Source of the DNA: Lineus longissimus
Taxonomy: Eukaryota > Nemertea > Pilidiophora > Heteronemertea > Lineidae
Assembly (NCBI RefSeq): GCF_910592395.1
Contig: NC_088322.1
Location: 12,705,431 to 12,769,430 of the forward strand
Reading direction: 5' to 3'
Length of the DNA stretch: 64,000 nt
Positions 23,226 through 37,192 of this stretch are shown piece after piece (within the stretch, counting starts at the first letter, position 1; every line of letters begins with the position of its first letter). The notes under the pieces are model-generated. The model had not been told where the DNA came from. It did not search any database and was given only the letters and a program-made list of their open reading frames with translations. The translations under genes and the position numbers were made by a program.

Positions 23226-24785
23226 CTAGGTTACTATTTTGTATATGTCAACAGATGTGAACCACTTTTTCTTGTCTATTGTATTTCGTTGTGGTTGCAT
23301 TAGTTTTAAAAACGACCCATCAATCGGGTTAGACCAGAGATCAGGAACGGTGCGTATTTTGGGATAGAAAGTTGTTCTCATTTCCTTAAACGTTATTTTA
23401 CCGGATCCGCTACTAAGTAGGCCTTCTCTTGGCTCATATATCTCTTCCATCGCGATGCCAACTGGCCCAGGGTGATTAAGCAAAAAGAAAAGACCATACC
23501 AGTGATTGAACGCAAACATGAAGTTGATGATGTTTTTCATTGATTTGATCAAATAATTTACAGGTTTGTATATACCATCTCTTCGATATGCAAAAAGATG
23601 ATGACGCCTGTTCATCACTCCAACATGGTAGACACCTTCTCTGATGATGTTATGAGTTCTGATTAACAAAGGGACATTAATACCATTTCTAAGAAAAAGT
23701 CGAAAACTTCCAGTTTTGTTAGACTCCTCAGAGTCATAAATGGTAGCTTTCACATGGCCCTGGACTTGACAAATGATAACTACTTTATGCCGAAATCCAA
23801 CAAATATGTCTTGGGATAATCCAATCTTGAAGCAAGTATCATTTTTTGGTATGACAAACTCTCCAGTGAAGGTACCTTTGGTAATATCGTACAAGAAAGT
23901 GTTTCTTTGTCTACCAAGCTCATACATGAATGCAATAAAATGCTTGTAGTTCGCTTGTTCAGCTAATGCGCTAAATTTTCTATAGAATCTGGTTTTAAAC
24001 CTTATCCCGTAAGATTTGTTACCCAGGTCATACACCAGTACACTGTAATATGGTGTAGTGGTTGGTGTCTTCAGCAAAACTATTCTGCCAGATTTCTCAT
24101 CGAATTCCCAATAATCAACATCAAAGACAATAAGCGGAGGTTTGAATTTTACTGCTGTATAGCGTCTAAACAAAATCTTCGTAATGCCCTATAGCATGCA
24201 ATATATTAGCTTAGTTAAATTTCTTACGCTCCACGGTAAAAGTACATGTAACTGCAATCACTGGATAAAACGAAGTTATCCAAGGAACATCGTTATCGTT
24301 AATACCACGACAACGGATTATCCAACATTGGTCACAGGGCAAGGCTTGCAGTTTCACCTCTTCTTGTAGGTTTCTAGTTGCGTCCACTGATCAACAAACT
24401 CGGACAACCAGAGACATAAGAATACCCCAGCTGCGTGAGGTTGTGGGTAAACTGACTGAATCCTTCTCACGAGATTAGACGGCGCAAAAAAGTTATGCCT
24501 AGGTTAAAATTGACATTACCTTCTTTTGAAACATCCGGGAACCTTGATTCATAAAAGCTTCCTCCTTCTCCATACACGTCGCCTTCTTTTTACTCATCTG
24601 ACACACGAAACGGCCCTCGTTCAACAGCACGGCGTTTATTGTTGTGCAGTTCGGCTGTATACACAAGACAGCACACGCCAGGAGTGAGAGAACATCAGGA
24701 GAGGCTATGTCTGGTAGTAATATGGCCACATCATTGATAATATTTCCAAATTTTGCAATACTGCCAATTACAGGCATTTTATCGT
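23226..24785 (-). CDS. PAN/apple-domain protein with long beta-rich C-terminal region (5' partial)
   Basis: Two exons joined in frame: 24785-24520 and 24188-23226. The first (acceptor ATACTATAG, donor AAGAAG/GTAATG) encodes a cysteine pattern of a PAN/apple fold: LLACAVLCIQPNCTTINAVL and then FVCQM. The second is a single long exon of 320 residues with many alternating beta strands (for example FLYDITKGTFTGEFVIPKND) and no recognised domain name. PAN domains bind proteins or sugars in secreted and surface proteins. A signal-peptide exon is therefore expected upstream of 24785, but none could be identified. The related ORF at 21670-22707 lies 520 bp downstream on the same strand. Exon structure is directly visible; function is unknown. 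Confidence 0.65.
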
Positions 24786-27700
24786 CTATAGTATAAGGTT
24801 GGAATATGATTATCTGTCGATGCAATTTAGCCGGTTGACATGGTTGAGGCACGCTTGTTCACACAGGCCTGTTTCAGATGAAAAGGCCTTGTCTACAGGC
24901 GCCCCTCCCCATCCGGTCAAATAGCGCCAGTCAATTCAATGCCTTTCCTTAAAACAATGCCTTTCAACTGCAGCATGGGCAATCAGCTTTTTAAAACTAC
25001 AAATCCTCCTCAATGACGCCATTGGCGTAAAAACTTTTTTGCCCTCGACAAATAACCGAAAGGAACATCGTCCACTCGTCTCGAAGTCCCACAATGTTAT
25101 GAATGGCTTGGTTACCAGGTTACAGCATTTCTAACAAATGATGGGTGTACATCTGATACTTTATAGCAGCAAACCTTCTAAAATTCTCCACAACGGAAGA
25201 TGCTAACAACTACATGTAATTAGCCACCAATGACTGGTAGTATGATAATCATTGTTATAACAAGTACACAAGCTATTATCGTACCAATCTTTGGTAACTT
25301 CTATGTCTTTATGGACTAGGTAAAGAATTCTGAATTACCCTGTAAAGTATACCAGCATCTCTACTTCTCGTTTGCCAACGTAATTTTTCACAAACTGCCC
25401 TATAATTTTAAAGATTATTTGCCTGGGGGGGGGGGGTGGGGGTGGTACGCACTTAAAAAAAGTAGGGCCCCTTAGTGATAAACATAGGATAACGAAGAGG
25501 CAAATACTATGCCGGTGCCGGAAACATCGATGTTCAATGTAAGCGTGATTTATTTTCCTCCGAGGGTATTCAGCAAATGAATCACAATGTCAATACGTTA
25601 TATATTTACAATACATGTATTTAGCTAATGCTCCGTATCCGGCGTTGAGCTAACATTCACATTTGCCTCTAACGCGATTGAGCAATTGGCCCTGGCTATG
25701 CAACCGTTCCCGCAAGAAATTCCCAGGAAATCCATATCCGTCTTTGGTATTGAAATGCAGTGTGGACCACGTGCGTTTATTTATATCTCGTGACCTGCAA
25801 TCGTGGCTTGAACATAACATTTGCAAAAGAATATCTGCAGACCGAGCGTCGGGCGTGATCGGGCGTCCGGGCGTCTTTCATCATAAGTCTCCTTGATGAC
25901 CTCGTGGTGGGCGCGATGGCCCCAGAGCTGGATATTAAGCAACGTTGAGGGCGGTATTAATGAATTGGATAGGTGACCCGCGCGTATAATACAAATTCGT
26001 GATATAACCAACCTGAATTCAAACTAATGAAATAAACACTTGTAACCGCATCGGTGTCTCATGAGATGGGCCAATAAAAACACGTATGCCTACCCTTACG
26101 GCGAGGAGCCAGCAAGGTAGTTCTGAGAACGATGTAAGCGAACATGCTGTCAGTATAAAACACATCGAAGATATCAAAATCTGACACAGGAGCTGGGTAG
26201 GCCTATGTGACAGCATCCTGGGAGTAGTGCTCAACTCTGTTATTAGAAATATAATTACAGTTAACTTATGCCACTGAATATTCTTATGTCTTAATGATAG
26301 ATGTCCGGATAAGGTGGGCACTTTTGCTTACTCCCTACTCAACTTCTCAGTTCTACTCTATCAGAGTGACTGATGTCTGCGGTTCTATCGTCTTGTATGA
26401 TGATTAAATCAAAGGAATCTTTGTTCAACACAAACTCCGCTTTACTTAGTTTTTATCGTATTTAAGTCACAGGACCGGCTGCCCGCCTATAGGATATCCC
26501 CCCCCCCCCCCCCATCGACCGGAGGTAGGCAAGATCAACACTCTCTGGAGATTCTGCGACGCAGTCTCAGAAAAATTACAGTCATGGTAGACAAACATTC
26601 TCCATCCTGAGATTCAGTTTTTTTCACACCCTTGTCATTCATTACAAAACAAGCTAAACAATCAAATCGCCGCAAAAATTGACACTTGACTACCTTCTTC
26701 AACCGCAGAGAAATCCCTACTGATCAGTTGATGGGAACCACCAGCACTTCTTCTGTTGCTCTTAGCATTCCTCCTTGATGCTTCCCTCGTCATCATAAGG
26801 AATCGGATGAAATGAAAAAGGCAACGAACACTGATACAATGTAAACGGCGAAATCAATATCACTTTGCAATACGTATATAAATGTAACATCAATCCTGAT
26901 TGTCTTTATGTTTAATCGAAATCGCGGCGATAATCAATAAACTAAGAGGCAGGAATCCTTTGTTAAACATTTCAAAAGAAATGAAATTAGTTAAAAGGTA
27001 CATGATAGGTAGAGGGCGTTGTGGCGTGCATGGCGTAGACCCTTATGAAAAAGATGTCGGATTCACTATCATGGTGCGTTTACCATTGTGAAATCAGAGT
27101 TAACATTGTTCACCATGGTGAATGCAGATTTTACCATGCTCACCATTGTGAACAATTTCAAGAAACAGCTCAGTAATACCACCATAAAGGTGACGCAGAA
27201 AAGATTATACACCTTTGCTCTTAAAAAAGCTCCCAAAATATAAATTGGATATTGCGCTGTTTTGAAAAAATGCAAAGCTGGAGTAAACACACTTTTTCTG
27301 TTGTAATCGTCGCGCCCAGGGGTATAAAGCGATGTGTAACTTTTTCACCGGTGTGTTCCTTGAATCAAGTTACAGTGTGGCATAATTACCTATGTATGAT
27401 CCGTATGAGTATATACGTACAACGCTGGAGGAGTTTCGACGTCAATGTTCAGCAGTTAAACAGAAGCAATCATTGATCTGTCATCAATTCAGACCGGTAA
27501 TTTTTCTATGCGCCGCTATACTAGAATATACGGATGCAACAGGATTTCGCACCGTAATCCTTTCGTAACTGACACTCTGCTTAGTGATTTTTCACCACCG
27601 TAAACCGTCAGAAATTCAATCCGAATTATAGTATGGCAACTGCCGATGTTTCACTGTGATAATTTGACCAGTAGTTATGAGGTAATCACAACCAGTTTGA

Positions 27701-28308
27701 CACACCCACGGTCTTCACCAAATAAGTTCACCAGTTCGCGAAAGTCAGTTGGACAAATTCGAACTATTCATACTGATGAATGAAACCTCTTCGTCACACT
27801 GACGAAGCATTTCTTCAAATGATGATTGTCATCGTGTTTCGCTAACTTCAAGAGCTTTTCAACGACAACATGATTCAGGGTTCGACCAATGGTAAGCGAG
27901 TATACGTGTGGTAAAGGGTTCTATCATTGGTTGATATAAATGACACATTTTGCAACAGAGTCATTCAGTGGTTGCCAGGAAAAAAATGCAGAAGCCTTTT
28001 TGGTCATATTTCATTTGATGAACTACGTTTTCCAATGTTGCAGCATCAATAGTTACCCGCAGAAAAGTTTTAGCTCTCTTCATCAACGAAGAACGGTAAC
28101 AAAGTTGCCAATTCCTTCCTATTGTATACGTTTTGTCAATTTTGCGGTATTGAACTTCGTGAATTGTGATATATAGGCAACTGGTAGAAATTCCAAAAAC
28201 CTTTCACAGAGGAGACGATTTTGTCACGGAGGCTTTCATTGGTCGACAGAGCCCAATCATTGTCTTACATTATTAACCATTGGCTCGTTTTTAGTTGGCT
28301 GGATTCAA
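24786..28308. other. Intergenic; homopolymer tracts
   Basis: G11 at about 25424 and C17 at about 26498 are present. A cluster of CACCATGGTGAA / CACCATTGTGAA words lies at 27080-27150. No exon is supported, though the missing signal-peptide exon of the PAN gene may lie here. Confidence 0.4.
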
Positions 28309-29382
28309 ATGGCGACAACATCGGCTGATATTTTCTTTTCTACGAATGTAACTGCCAGTGGTGTGACGACGCAACCATGGTGCTTGTATCCATACATCAG
28401 GAGGTTGGCCTTCCCGGATACGCTGGCCAATCGCATCTCCTTCATCATTCAGGTACCAATAATGCTGAGTCTAACCATAGTTGGTCTCACTGGCAATGCC
28501 TTATCATTCATCGTCATCGGGAAAGAGACGCGGAAAAATTCAAATTCCTTTCTCTTACAATCTTTAGCCGTCTTGGACAACGCTGTTCTCCTAATATACG
28601 CTGTTTATATATCACTCTCGGGCATTTACCCATACACAGGAAAGATGATAGGTTATTACGAAATACACCAGTACATGGACCGCTATCTGTTTTTCACTAG
28701 CATGGCCCTGAAGACCGCAGCGATATACATGATCGTTTTAGTAACGGCCGAACGTTATATAGCCGTCTGCCTACCTCTACGGGCAAAGTCTCTGTGTACA
28801 GTGATGAATGCTAGGATTGCAGTTTTCATTCTATGTCTCGTGTGTTTCTTGTACAACATCCCTACAGTTTTTCAAGTTCAACTTTGGATGGTGAAGGAAC
28901 CATGCTCGGGTTTATTAAAACCATACTCGAGCATGAGCGAGTTTCGCCTGACGAATATTTATTTCACAGTTATCTATGTCCACACGATGTACTACGTCCT
29001 AAAGTTTCTCGTTCCAGTCGGTATTATGCTGTACATGAATTTCCATCTGGTACGGTCGCTCAGAGCGGCCACCAACATGCAGAGTCAGAAACCAGCGGAC
29101 AGCAACAGGCGTCAGACTCAGGCAACGACGATCACTCGCAGGGTACTTGCAGTCTCAGTCGTCTTCATCTCTTTAGAGTTCCCAGCAGTTCTCTTAAATT
29201 TCATATATCTCGTTTCTCAATCTCTCACAACAAATGAGAGTGAGCTCTCACGTTATGTAGGTAGACTTATGGTCACAACCTATATTTTACAAACGATTAA
29301 TTCGCTTGTTAATTTTTATATATATGTGTTAACCGGGAAGAGCTTTCGCAGGACAATGCGTCAAGTTCTTTGCTGCGGTTAA
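28309..29382 (+). CDS. Class A GPCR, FMRFamide-receptor-like, intronless
   Basis: A 357-residue single-exon receptor. Seven hydrophobic segments are visible. TM1 carries the G62-N63 pair. TM2 has LAVLD (86-90, the conserved sodium-site Asp). TM3 ends in ERY at 148-150, a functional variant of DRY. TM5 has FLVPVGIML. TM6 has the proline-containing EFPAVLLN. TM7 has NSLVNFYIY in place of NPxxY, a feature of FMRFamide-type receptors. An N-glycosylation site (NVT) is at residue 13, and Cys residues near the TM3 start and in the second extracellular loop can form the usual disulfide. The start lies 13 bp after an acceptor-like GTTTTTAG, so a 5' UTR intron is possible. Expected to couple a neuropeptide signal to G proteins at the plasma membrane. 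The ligand cannot be read from sequence. Confidence 0.85.
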   Translation: MATTSADIFFSTNVTASGVTTQPWCLYPYIRRLAFPDTLANRISFIIQVPIMLSLTIVGLTGNALSFIVIGKETRKNSNSFLLQSLAVLDNAVLLIYAVYISLSGIYPYTGKMIGYYEIHQYMDRYLFFTSMALKTAAIYMIVLVTAERYIAVCLPLRAKSLCTVMNARIAVFILCLVCFLYNIPTVFQVQLWMVKEPCSGLLKPYSSMSEFRLTNIYFTVIYVHTMYYVLKFLVPVGIMLYMNFHLVRSLRAATNMQSQKPADSNRRQTQATTITRRVLAVSVVFISLEFPAVLLNFIYLVSQSLTTNESELSRYVGRLMVTTYILQTINSLVNFYIYVLTGKSFRRTMRQVLCCG

Positions 29383-31083
29383 AAATTTCACGAAACTCCT
29401 CTTGAGTTGTAAGATGATATTTACTCCTGAAAAACAACTTTCATTTCGAAACTTTTGATCACATACGCTTTGATATTGAACTTTCGTGTTATCATAGGCC
29501 AAGTACATGCAATGTATCCACTGCAAAACTCTCCCGTTACAGGACTAACTTGAGAACAAACTTGAGAACAGAACTGCAATTTCTTAACTCTACAGAGATG
29601 CTTTTTTGGAACCAATTTTGTCGTCTTACATACTACTAGACACTTTCAATACAGCTAAAATACTGGCTTAGAAACTTTACCAGGAATAGAGGAATACTTT
29701 TCAATTTGGTCAAGCAAATATACTTCTAAACTCGAAGGTTTTAAGACGTCTCAGTATTTCTGTAGTACATCTTCATTCTCATCCCTGTCGTGATTTTCAC
29801 AGGTAAAAGCCGAGTATATGAATTTTCGCGGTGGATATGAGACTGAAAAAGCGCTTAACTCCGCTCAATGGGTTCAAATGACACAAGTAGAATAGCCATC
29901 ACTGCTGTTTTGCATACAGTATGTATTGACACTCAATACAGTATTTCATGATGACGCCCCAATGACGACACAGATTTATCGGATTCTGAGTGGCTGAAAA
30001 CCTGTGTACAAATGTACACTATCCTGCCCGAATGGTTCAGGAAAAAAAATTCGCATCCGTGGCAGGTAGCCTTCTAATGCATAATGCTAAATATGCATAA
30101 AGCTGATGCACTATGAGAACCTCACACCTGTGGTCATGGTGTTGATCAAGGACTGAATGCCAGGCTAACTGTAGTCGAGCCTTCTTTTATAGTCGAAAGG
30201 AGTCTTTGGTTTTCAGGAACTCTGATGAACTTCTTTTCCCCCAGAACTATTCAACCAAATTAAACAACAACAACTATCAAAGTCTCCCGCCTCTCACTGA
30301 TAATCTCACCAGCCTGAAGAGTCATAATCATAATTTACACACAATGGCGAACTGTCAAACAACCACTCGAAATATAAGACGAGATATTCAATAGCTGAGG
30401 ACAATGATAATCGGCATGTTGACCCTAATTCGGTTTTGAGAATTCCCAATGTGATATACGATCTTGCATTTACCTGTCATGCATGGGCATGTATACCCGG
30501 ACAAGGAAACATCATGATTTTGGTCGCCTTTGGCGAGGGTGCCTTGGAATTCGAAAGTAGGCGCTGGTAAACCTTGCTGTTATTTCCTACAGTGAACTAT
30601 GCTGTCTGGATGTGACGTTTGTATTCAAAGTCCCGAGTTCTAACCACTTGCCTGTTCTGAAGATCCTCGGGATTACGTTTCTTTAGAGGCCAACTCCTAT
30701 GCTGTGTGTTACTTCCGAAAACTAAGATGTTTTGAATGTGTCTTGTCTTCAAATTACCAAGGACTAGTAACTTTCCTGGCTTGGAGATCCTTTTTATGGC
30801 CCTATTGCCCCTAGGACAGCTCTGCGTTATGTGTGGTTAGTAGTTTTTACTATTGTTTTTCATTGCTTTATGGGGGTCGCCTTGTCTTCGGTTTTGGATG
30901 TGCATTTTTGTTCCAGGCTACCCTAGTGGTGTTTTTTTGGACTTGACAACCTTCTCTCACTTGCCCCCTCTGTTACTAACACGACATCGTTTGATTCCAG
31001 GTTGATCTTTACATACTATAGTCATCAGTATTTCATAGCAGAGATATATAGTAGAAGAGAAAATTAAGGTTCACTGAGTGACA
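29383..31083. other. Intergenic between the GPCR and SLC5 genes
   Basis: No supported feature. The SLC5 5' UTR and promoter must lie at its right end, but no core promoter motif is clear. Confidence 0.4.
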
Positions 31084-34000
31084 ATGGAAAATAAAGAGCT
31101 ACACTGGGCAGATATTGTGACAATCGTCCTCTACTTCGTGGTTTGCATCGGGATAGGAATATGGGTAAGTCCACATTTCTCTACAGGATTGTTATCTTTA
31201 TCTTCATAGCTATCGCAAGGGATTGTATCTCACAAGTAATCAACCTTTCAACTGGAACAAACTTAAAACCATGAATAATATGTCTTGCTATTTCCATTTC
31301 AGTCGGCAAGGAAGACGAATCTTAGCAGCGCCAAGGGATATTTCCTGGCAGGGAAGGGCATGGGATGGCTGCCGGTGAGTCCGCTAATGGTACCATGTCA
31401 CAGTATTCTTAAACCTCTCGACTCCAGCTAGATGGAGCAAAGGCCGCCCTAATCCTGCTTCACGCACCTCCTTGTGATACTTTCAGTTTCTAACTCCGAG
31501 GCGGGTCCAACTTTCTTTTTTTCACTGTGTTTATGATTCCAGGTTGGTGCTTCGATATTCTCTACAAATGTTGGTAGTCAGTTTTTCATCGGAATGGCGG
31601 GAACAGCTGCGGTCTCCGGAATCGCCGTCATCATCTTTGAATGGCACGTAAGTCCTCTGAATAATCGACAGCCACAAAATGAACATTAATCAGGACTAAA
31701 CAGGCATGAGATGGGGTCAAGTTGGTGGTCTTTTCGTGAACAATATGCACAGCTAACAAGCTGGGTCAGGTTTGACTTCATGATAAAGTAATTTTATTGT
31801 GACATGACGGAGACACTCCAACGACATCGTTTCGCTCAATATGACCAAGCTGGCTCCTGCCTACCTGACACATCCCTTCGATCAAGACAAATGGAGGCAT
31901 GTGGCCTCGGTCCTCAGCTTGCCTTCTTTAATTACTTCGTGATTATTGTTTTCAGGCGGTGTATTCTATTTTGTTGCTGGCATGGCTCTACCTCCCTGTA
32001 TACGTCACTTCAGGGGTAAGTTTTAAAATATCTCATTTTACACCGAAACGAAAATACTACATTCAGAGCTATTTCCCGATCATAATACTAGCGCAGCCTT
32101 ATAGGAAGTTGTTTCCAAGACATCCTGTGAATGTATTTAAGAGTGTAACGTTAAGGCTAGTTAACTTTTCACCTCGGCACCAGTTAAACATTACTCAGTA
32201 TCCCCTAGATTTTTCTGCCCCTTTGATATTCTGGACCCGACATAGCAACATTTTACGTCGAGTTTCCGCTAGGCTCCCGAACGCGGACGCCGACGCCAAC
32301 ACCTAGTCCAGTGTTCGACGTCCTTGGCCTGCTTGTTCAAAAAAATTGCGACTAACGTTTGCGTTAACTCAAATTGGCGTTCACACCTTCAGTTAAGCTA
32401 ATTAGACTTAACACTAAGTTACTGTTAATTCCTAGTTAACATCAAGTTTGATAGTGACTAACTTGTTTTGAACAACCCGGCCCATGGTTTGATAACGATG
32501 TCAAACAAAATTCCCTAATCAACTGAAACCAACCAAACACTCTTATCACTATCAATTTCAGACGTATACAACCCCGGGTTTTCTGAAGAAGCGTTTCGGA
32601 GGCCGGCGACTCCGTCTCTATTTGTCAATTCTCTCAATGGCTTTATACATCATGCAGCGAGTTTCGGTACGTCCAACCATTGCATTCGTTATTCTGATAG
32701 TTCATGATCATTGCTGGTTGTTTCATAAGAAGTTGCCAATACACCTTCTCCCTACACGCCTTCCTACTCCTGATCATGCCGCGTAGCATCAGTAAACATC
32801 ATTCCAATAGTCTTCTAGAAATTTCGTAATCGGTCTTGTTCCACTTGACCGAGGTTGACGTGTTGGCTTCAGATGATTTTTTAGACTATCATGTCCTTGG
32901 AGCTGTGAGCTTTCCAGTGAGATCTTCTTCGTGTTCCTGCAGTCACTTTGTATTTAGGGATTTTTATTGTTGGTCCTCCTCCCCAGGTTGCTATGTACTC
33001 AGGAGGGGTGTTCATTCAACAAGCCGTCGGTTGGGACATATACTTTTCTTCCTTTCTGGTCATCGTCATAACTGCCGCTTACACCATTACAGGTAAGACC
33101 TTTTTCCCATTTATCAAGTATATCTAAAATCTCTGAATGCAAAGCCTATCTCTTTTACAAAAGTACAGTTGTAATTGTGATTACTATTGGTTGCACGAAG
33201 ATACGGCTTTAACACCGACAACTCCCGCTTATCTATTTCCTTTCCCTTCAGGTGGGCTTGCTGCTGTCATTTACGCGGACACCATGCAGACTATCGTCAT
33301 GATAGCTGGAAGTGCCGTCCTTACAGTCATGGGTACGTGAAGATAGTTGAAAAAAATGGTTGGCAGGCTTCCCAATCGCTTCAAACGACGTAGTACCACG
33401 TACGAAGGTAGTTCTTGTCCTAATCCACTAAACGCTAATTCATTGAGAGTTCGATGGCATTATTGTTGCCTAACCAATTTATCGATAAACTACATGTATC
33501 TTCCTTCAAGGCTTCATCGAAGTTGGTGGCGCAAATGGCCTGTACACCAGGTACAACGCCGCAGTCCCTAACGTCTCCGTCGTAAATAACGTTACCTGCG
33601 GTCTCCCCCGAGAGGACGCATGGCACATCCTCCGTCACCCCGTAGACTCAGACTTCCCCTGGCCTGCTGTTACATTTGGCTTGACCGTCCCCGCTGTGTT
33701 TGTGTGGTGCAACGACCAGGTAAGTATAAATACGGCGCGCACAGGCTTCGAAAAGGAAGTGACACTCTCAGAGACAACAAATTTGCATTGTTGATTGGCC
33801 ATATCTAAGATGAACTGTCCAAAAAAGTTTTTGCCCGGATGCCGCTCTTGATTTAGTCTTCACTGACGTCTTCGCGATCGCGATGTCTTTTGTACCACGA
33901 AGGATCGACACTTCTGACGAAGTAGATATAGAAGGAAAAGTAGAAGAACATAAAGAAGACGCAGAAGAGTGAATGAAAAAGAAGAAGAAGTCGTTTTGTC

Positions 34001-36883
34001 GGCAGATTGTGACCTCTCAAGGTTTTCTTGTGTGACGATTACACGTTCCCGAAAACTAGGTTCAGCTGCCTCGTTTTCTGACACCCTCATATCTTAATAA
34101 TTTTCAGGTGATGGTCCAAAGAGTTCTCGCCGCCAAGAATCTTGCGCATGCGCAGGGTGGTGCTATTCTTGGGTCGTACTTGAAACTTTTGCCAATGTTG
34201 ATGATAGTTCTTCCTGGGATGATCAGCAGGGCATTGTATCCAAGTAGGTAGTGGATTTTTTTTTTTCATCAATCTATAGTTCTTTCGGAGTTTCAGCCAA
34301 TTTATGAACAAGCGTCATAATATGATACTAACTTTTGTCATATATTTGCAGATGAGGTTGCGTGCGTTGATCCGGATATTTGCGAGGCAGTATGCCAGAA
34401 CCGTGCTGGGTGTTCGAACATTGCCTACCCGATCCTGGTTCTCAAAATTCTACCCTCAGGTAGGTAAAACACGGTTTATTTGTATTCGACACGGTGCTAT
34501 TTGTTGCGACAGCATCCATTGTCTCACCAAATGTGCATGATTCATCATTTGGTACGTTTATAACGCAGTTTCTACATATGACCCAAATACATTCCTTCTT
34601 TAACAGTTGTTACTTATCTTATACGACAGGTTTGAGAGGCCTGATGCTAGCTAGTATGCTAGCCGCCTTGATGAGTACGCTAACGTCCATATTCAACAGT
34701 TCCAGTAGCATGTTCACTCTGGATATCTGGCGGCAAATCAGGAAGAAAGCATCGAATATGGAACTTATGATTGTTGGAAGGTTGGTGAGGCAAATGTTTT
34801 GGTGATCACAAGGTTACTTGAATACCAATTCGGTATTGGGGAACACTTGATGTGCATCCGACTCAAAGGAATTCAAATGGATGCAACTTATCAAAATGCC
34901 GATACTTGCGCTTTGCTACCAAATGGGACAGACGAGTGCAGTGTTAGTATAATGTGTCTAACTGGGACATATCCGATTTTGTGCCAAGGGACGTACGAGA
35001 GTCTTACATTGAAAGATCGCACTTATGTTCGTCGAGTGAGAAGTATCTATTCAATAGTCGTGGTTTGTTAAAGAACCGGTTGTGTTCAGCATGAAATCGT
35101 CCCTCTATGTTGCTGGTTTGAGAAAGAATGTATACACACGGCATCTTTTTTCTCTAGGTTATTCATCATCGTGCTCGTAGTCCTGAGCTATGTGTGGATA
35201 CCCATCCTGCAGACGTCCAGCGGGGCCCAGCTCTGGGTCTACCTTCAAGCTGTCGCCGCCAACCTCCTCCCACCTTGGTTCGTGGTCTTTGCTTGCGGGG
35301 TATTTTGGAAGAGGACTAACGAAAAGGTACATTATGTCGAGAGTTCTGATTGCATGATAACCAGAGATAGATTGTATATACGTACATCATCCTTTCATCC
35401 TTCGTACAATACTAAATGTTTTCAGTTGATTTTGGAGGACTACATAATATATTCAGTTGTTGACGACTGGCAGAATTTCAAGGCTACCTGCGTTGATTAA
35501 AGTTGTCAAACTCCTCCCGCAACCGTCTTAACTTCGTAATTTTCAGGGTGCATTTTGGTCTCTGATGGTCGGTCTAGTCGCAGGTGTCATCAGGATGGTC
35601 CTAGATTTCGTCTACCCTGAGCCATCTTGTGGCTTCCCCGACACCAGGCCCTACGTCCTTGCGAAGGTCCACTATCTCTACTTCGCTCTCATTCTAACTG
35701 GGATATGCCTTATGGTTATCATACCTGTTAGTCTGCTCACTGCACCATTGCCAGAGAAAAAGGTAACTTGTACCAGTCTTTTTCTTCGTTCGTGTCTCAA
35801 TGTGTGTAGGTTTGAGAATTCTACGGTTACATTCAGATTTGGTGAGATCTTCGTTGCAGTCTGAAATCGGTGTGTACTTGGGTTTGTAAAGTTCGGGTTC
35901 AGGGGTTTTGAAGATAAAAATTATATTGATGATAATGATGATAATAATACGAATAATACTATATGTGCATTTGAGGCTTTTCGACGCGGATATATGCCAA
36001 GTGTGCTTTTTAGAACTGCGACCATAATCCTTTCCTTTATCCACAGCTTCGGAGAGTCACCTTCTGGACCCGAAACAGTGAGCCTCGGGAAGACTCGGAC
36101 GACGAAGACGACGTCATTGAAAATTCGAAAGAGCCAGCCGTTGATACACCTGGCGAAGTTTCGGCAAAACAGCTTTCGTATCGCTACGAAAACAAGGGTT
36201 TCCGTCATAACGCTGTAGAGGATTTTACGCATCAAGACAATGAGAACGGACATGCGAAACAGAAGAACGAGAGCCCTGCCGATTCTAATGAAATGGTTGA
36301 GATGATTTTAGAAAACGTCGAGGCACCAGCTGTGAAAAAAGGTAACTTTGCTTTGATGGTCGTGTACTCTGGGAGTGTACCTGCCTCAGTTGTTTACTGA
36401 AGGAACTTTGACAATACATGTATACATTTGTGCCCGCACCACGGCAAGTACCCGTCGCGAGCACTGTTTCTAGTATAGCCGATTATAGATGATATTTCAG
36501 CTGACTTTAAACCCAAAAAGTGTCATCATGCGGGTTGTATTCGCTGTAATTGTTTACATATAGTAATAAAGAATTGGTATTCAGCTTTATCCCGTTCAAA
36601 CCCTAATACACGATCATAATCACTGCGTTCAACAAGCCTCAATCCATGAAGAAATTTTCGAGACAGGTGTATTTTTGTATCTAATTTTCCAGAAGAAGCC
36701 AGATGGAAACACTACCTAAAAGTTGCGTGTGGTATGACGCATTCCTCGGAAGAACCCCCGAAGGCCACCGAAGATGATCTCCGAGACTACATGAACATGG
36801 ACCGGAAAGCGAAAATCATCTTGACAGCGAATGTCATCGTTCTCATCTGTGTCGCAACATTCCTTATTGGCTACTTTGGCTGA
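31084..36883 (+). CDS. SLC5 family sodium/solute cotransporter (SGLT branch), complete, 15 exons
   Basis: Exons: 31084-31164, 31303-31374, 31543-31647, 31956-32015, 32562-32666, 32987-33092, 33252-33332, 33511-33719, 34108-34243, 34352-34459, 34630-34780, 35158-35326, 35547-35762, 36047-36341, 36693-36883; all GT-AG and in frame, 694 residues (human SGLT1 is 664). Motifs match the sugar/inositol branch: [48 protein letters not shown], the SSF signature [28 protein letters not shown], and [15 protein letters not shown]. The Gln of SGLT1 transmembrane segment 10 that touches sugar is kept (VYLQAV). The last exon encodes the final hydrophobic helix, as in SGLTs with 14 helices. The large cytoplasmic insert (exon 14) is acidic and poorly conserved. 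It should carry sodium-driven uptake of a sugar or polyol across the plasma membrane; the exact substrate is inference. A poly(A) signal AATAAA is at 37187. Confidence 0.93.
32326..32483. mobile_element. MITE in an SLC5 intron
   Basis: Ends: GGCCTGCTTGTTCAAAA on the left, and GGGCCGGGTTGTTCAAAA on the reverse complement of the right. About 158 bp, with TTAACT/AGTTAA words inside and no ORF. Confidence 0.65.
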
Positions 36884-37186
36884 ATATGGCGATCAGGTTA
36901 TTTCGCATGGTGATGATGAGGACGGACATTCTCCGAAGAATGACCCTGTGGCCAGTCTTTATATCAAAATGTCCTCATTTATCTGCTATCAAATCGAGCG
37001 TACAGTTTGGCAATGAGAATTGCAGTAGGGATGCATTGAGATGACGATGAGATTATATTCCATAGAGCAGTATTATAAGCCATTATCAGTAACCTTATAT
37101 TTGGGTAACATTTTTCATTGACTTCTACTATCAACTTATGGATCAACTGTATAGTATATTGCCTAATTTATGCTTTCGTATTATAG

Positions 37187-37192
37187 AATAAA
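37187..37192 (+). terminator. Polyadenylation signal of the SLC5 gene
   Basis: A canonical AATAAA 304 bp after the SLC5 stop codon, with no better candidate between. Confidence 0.5.

Noticed and set aside
28377-28700. 107-residue ORF within the GPCR
   Set aside because: Out-of-frame shadow of the intronless receptor.
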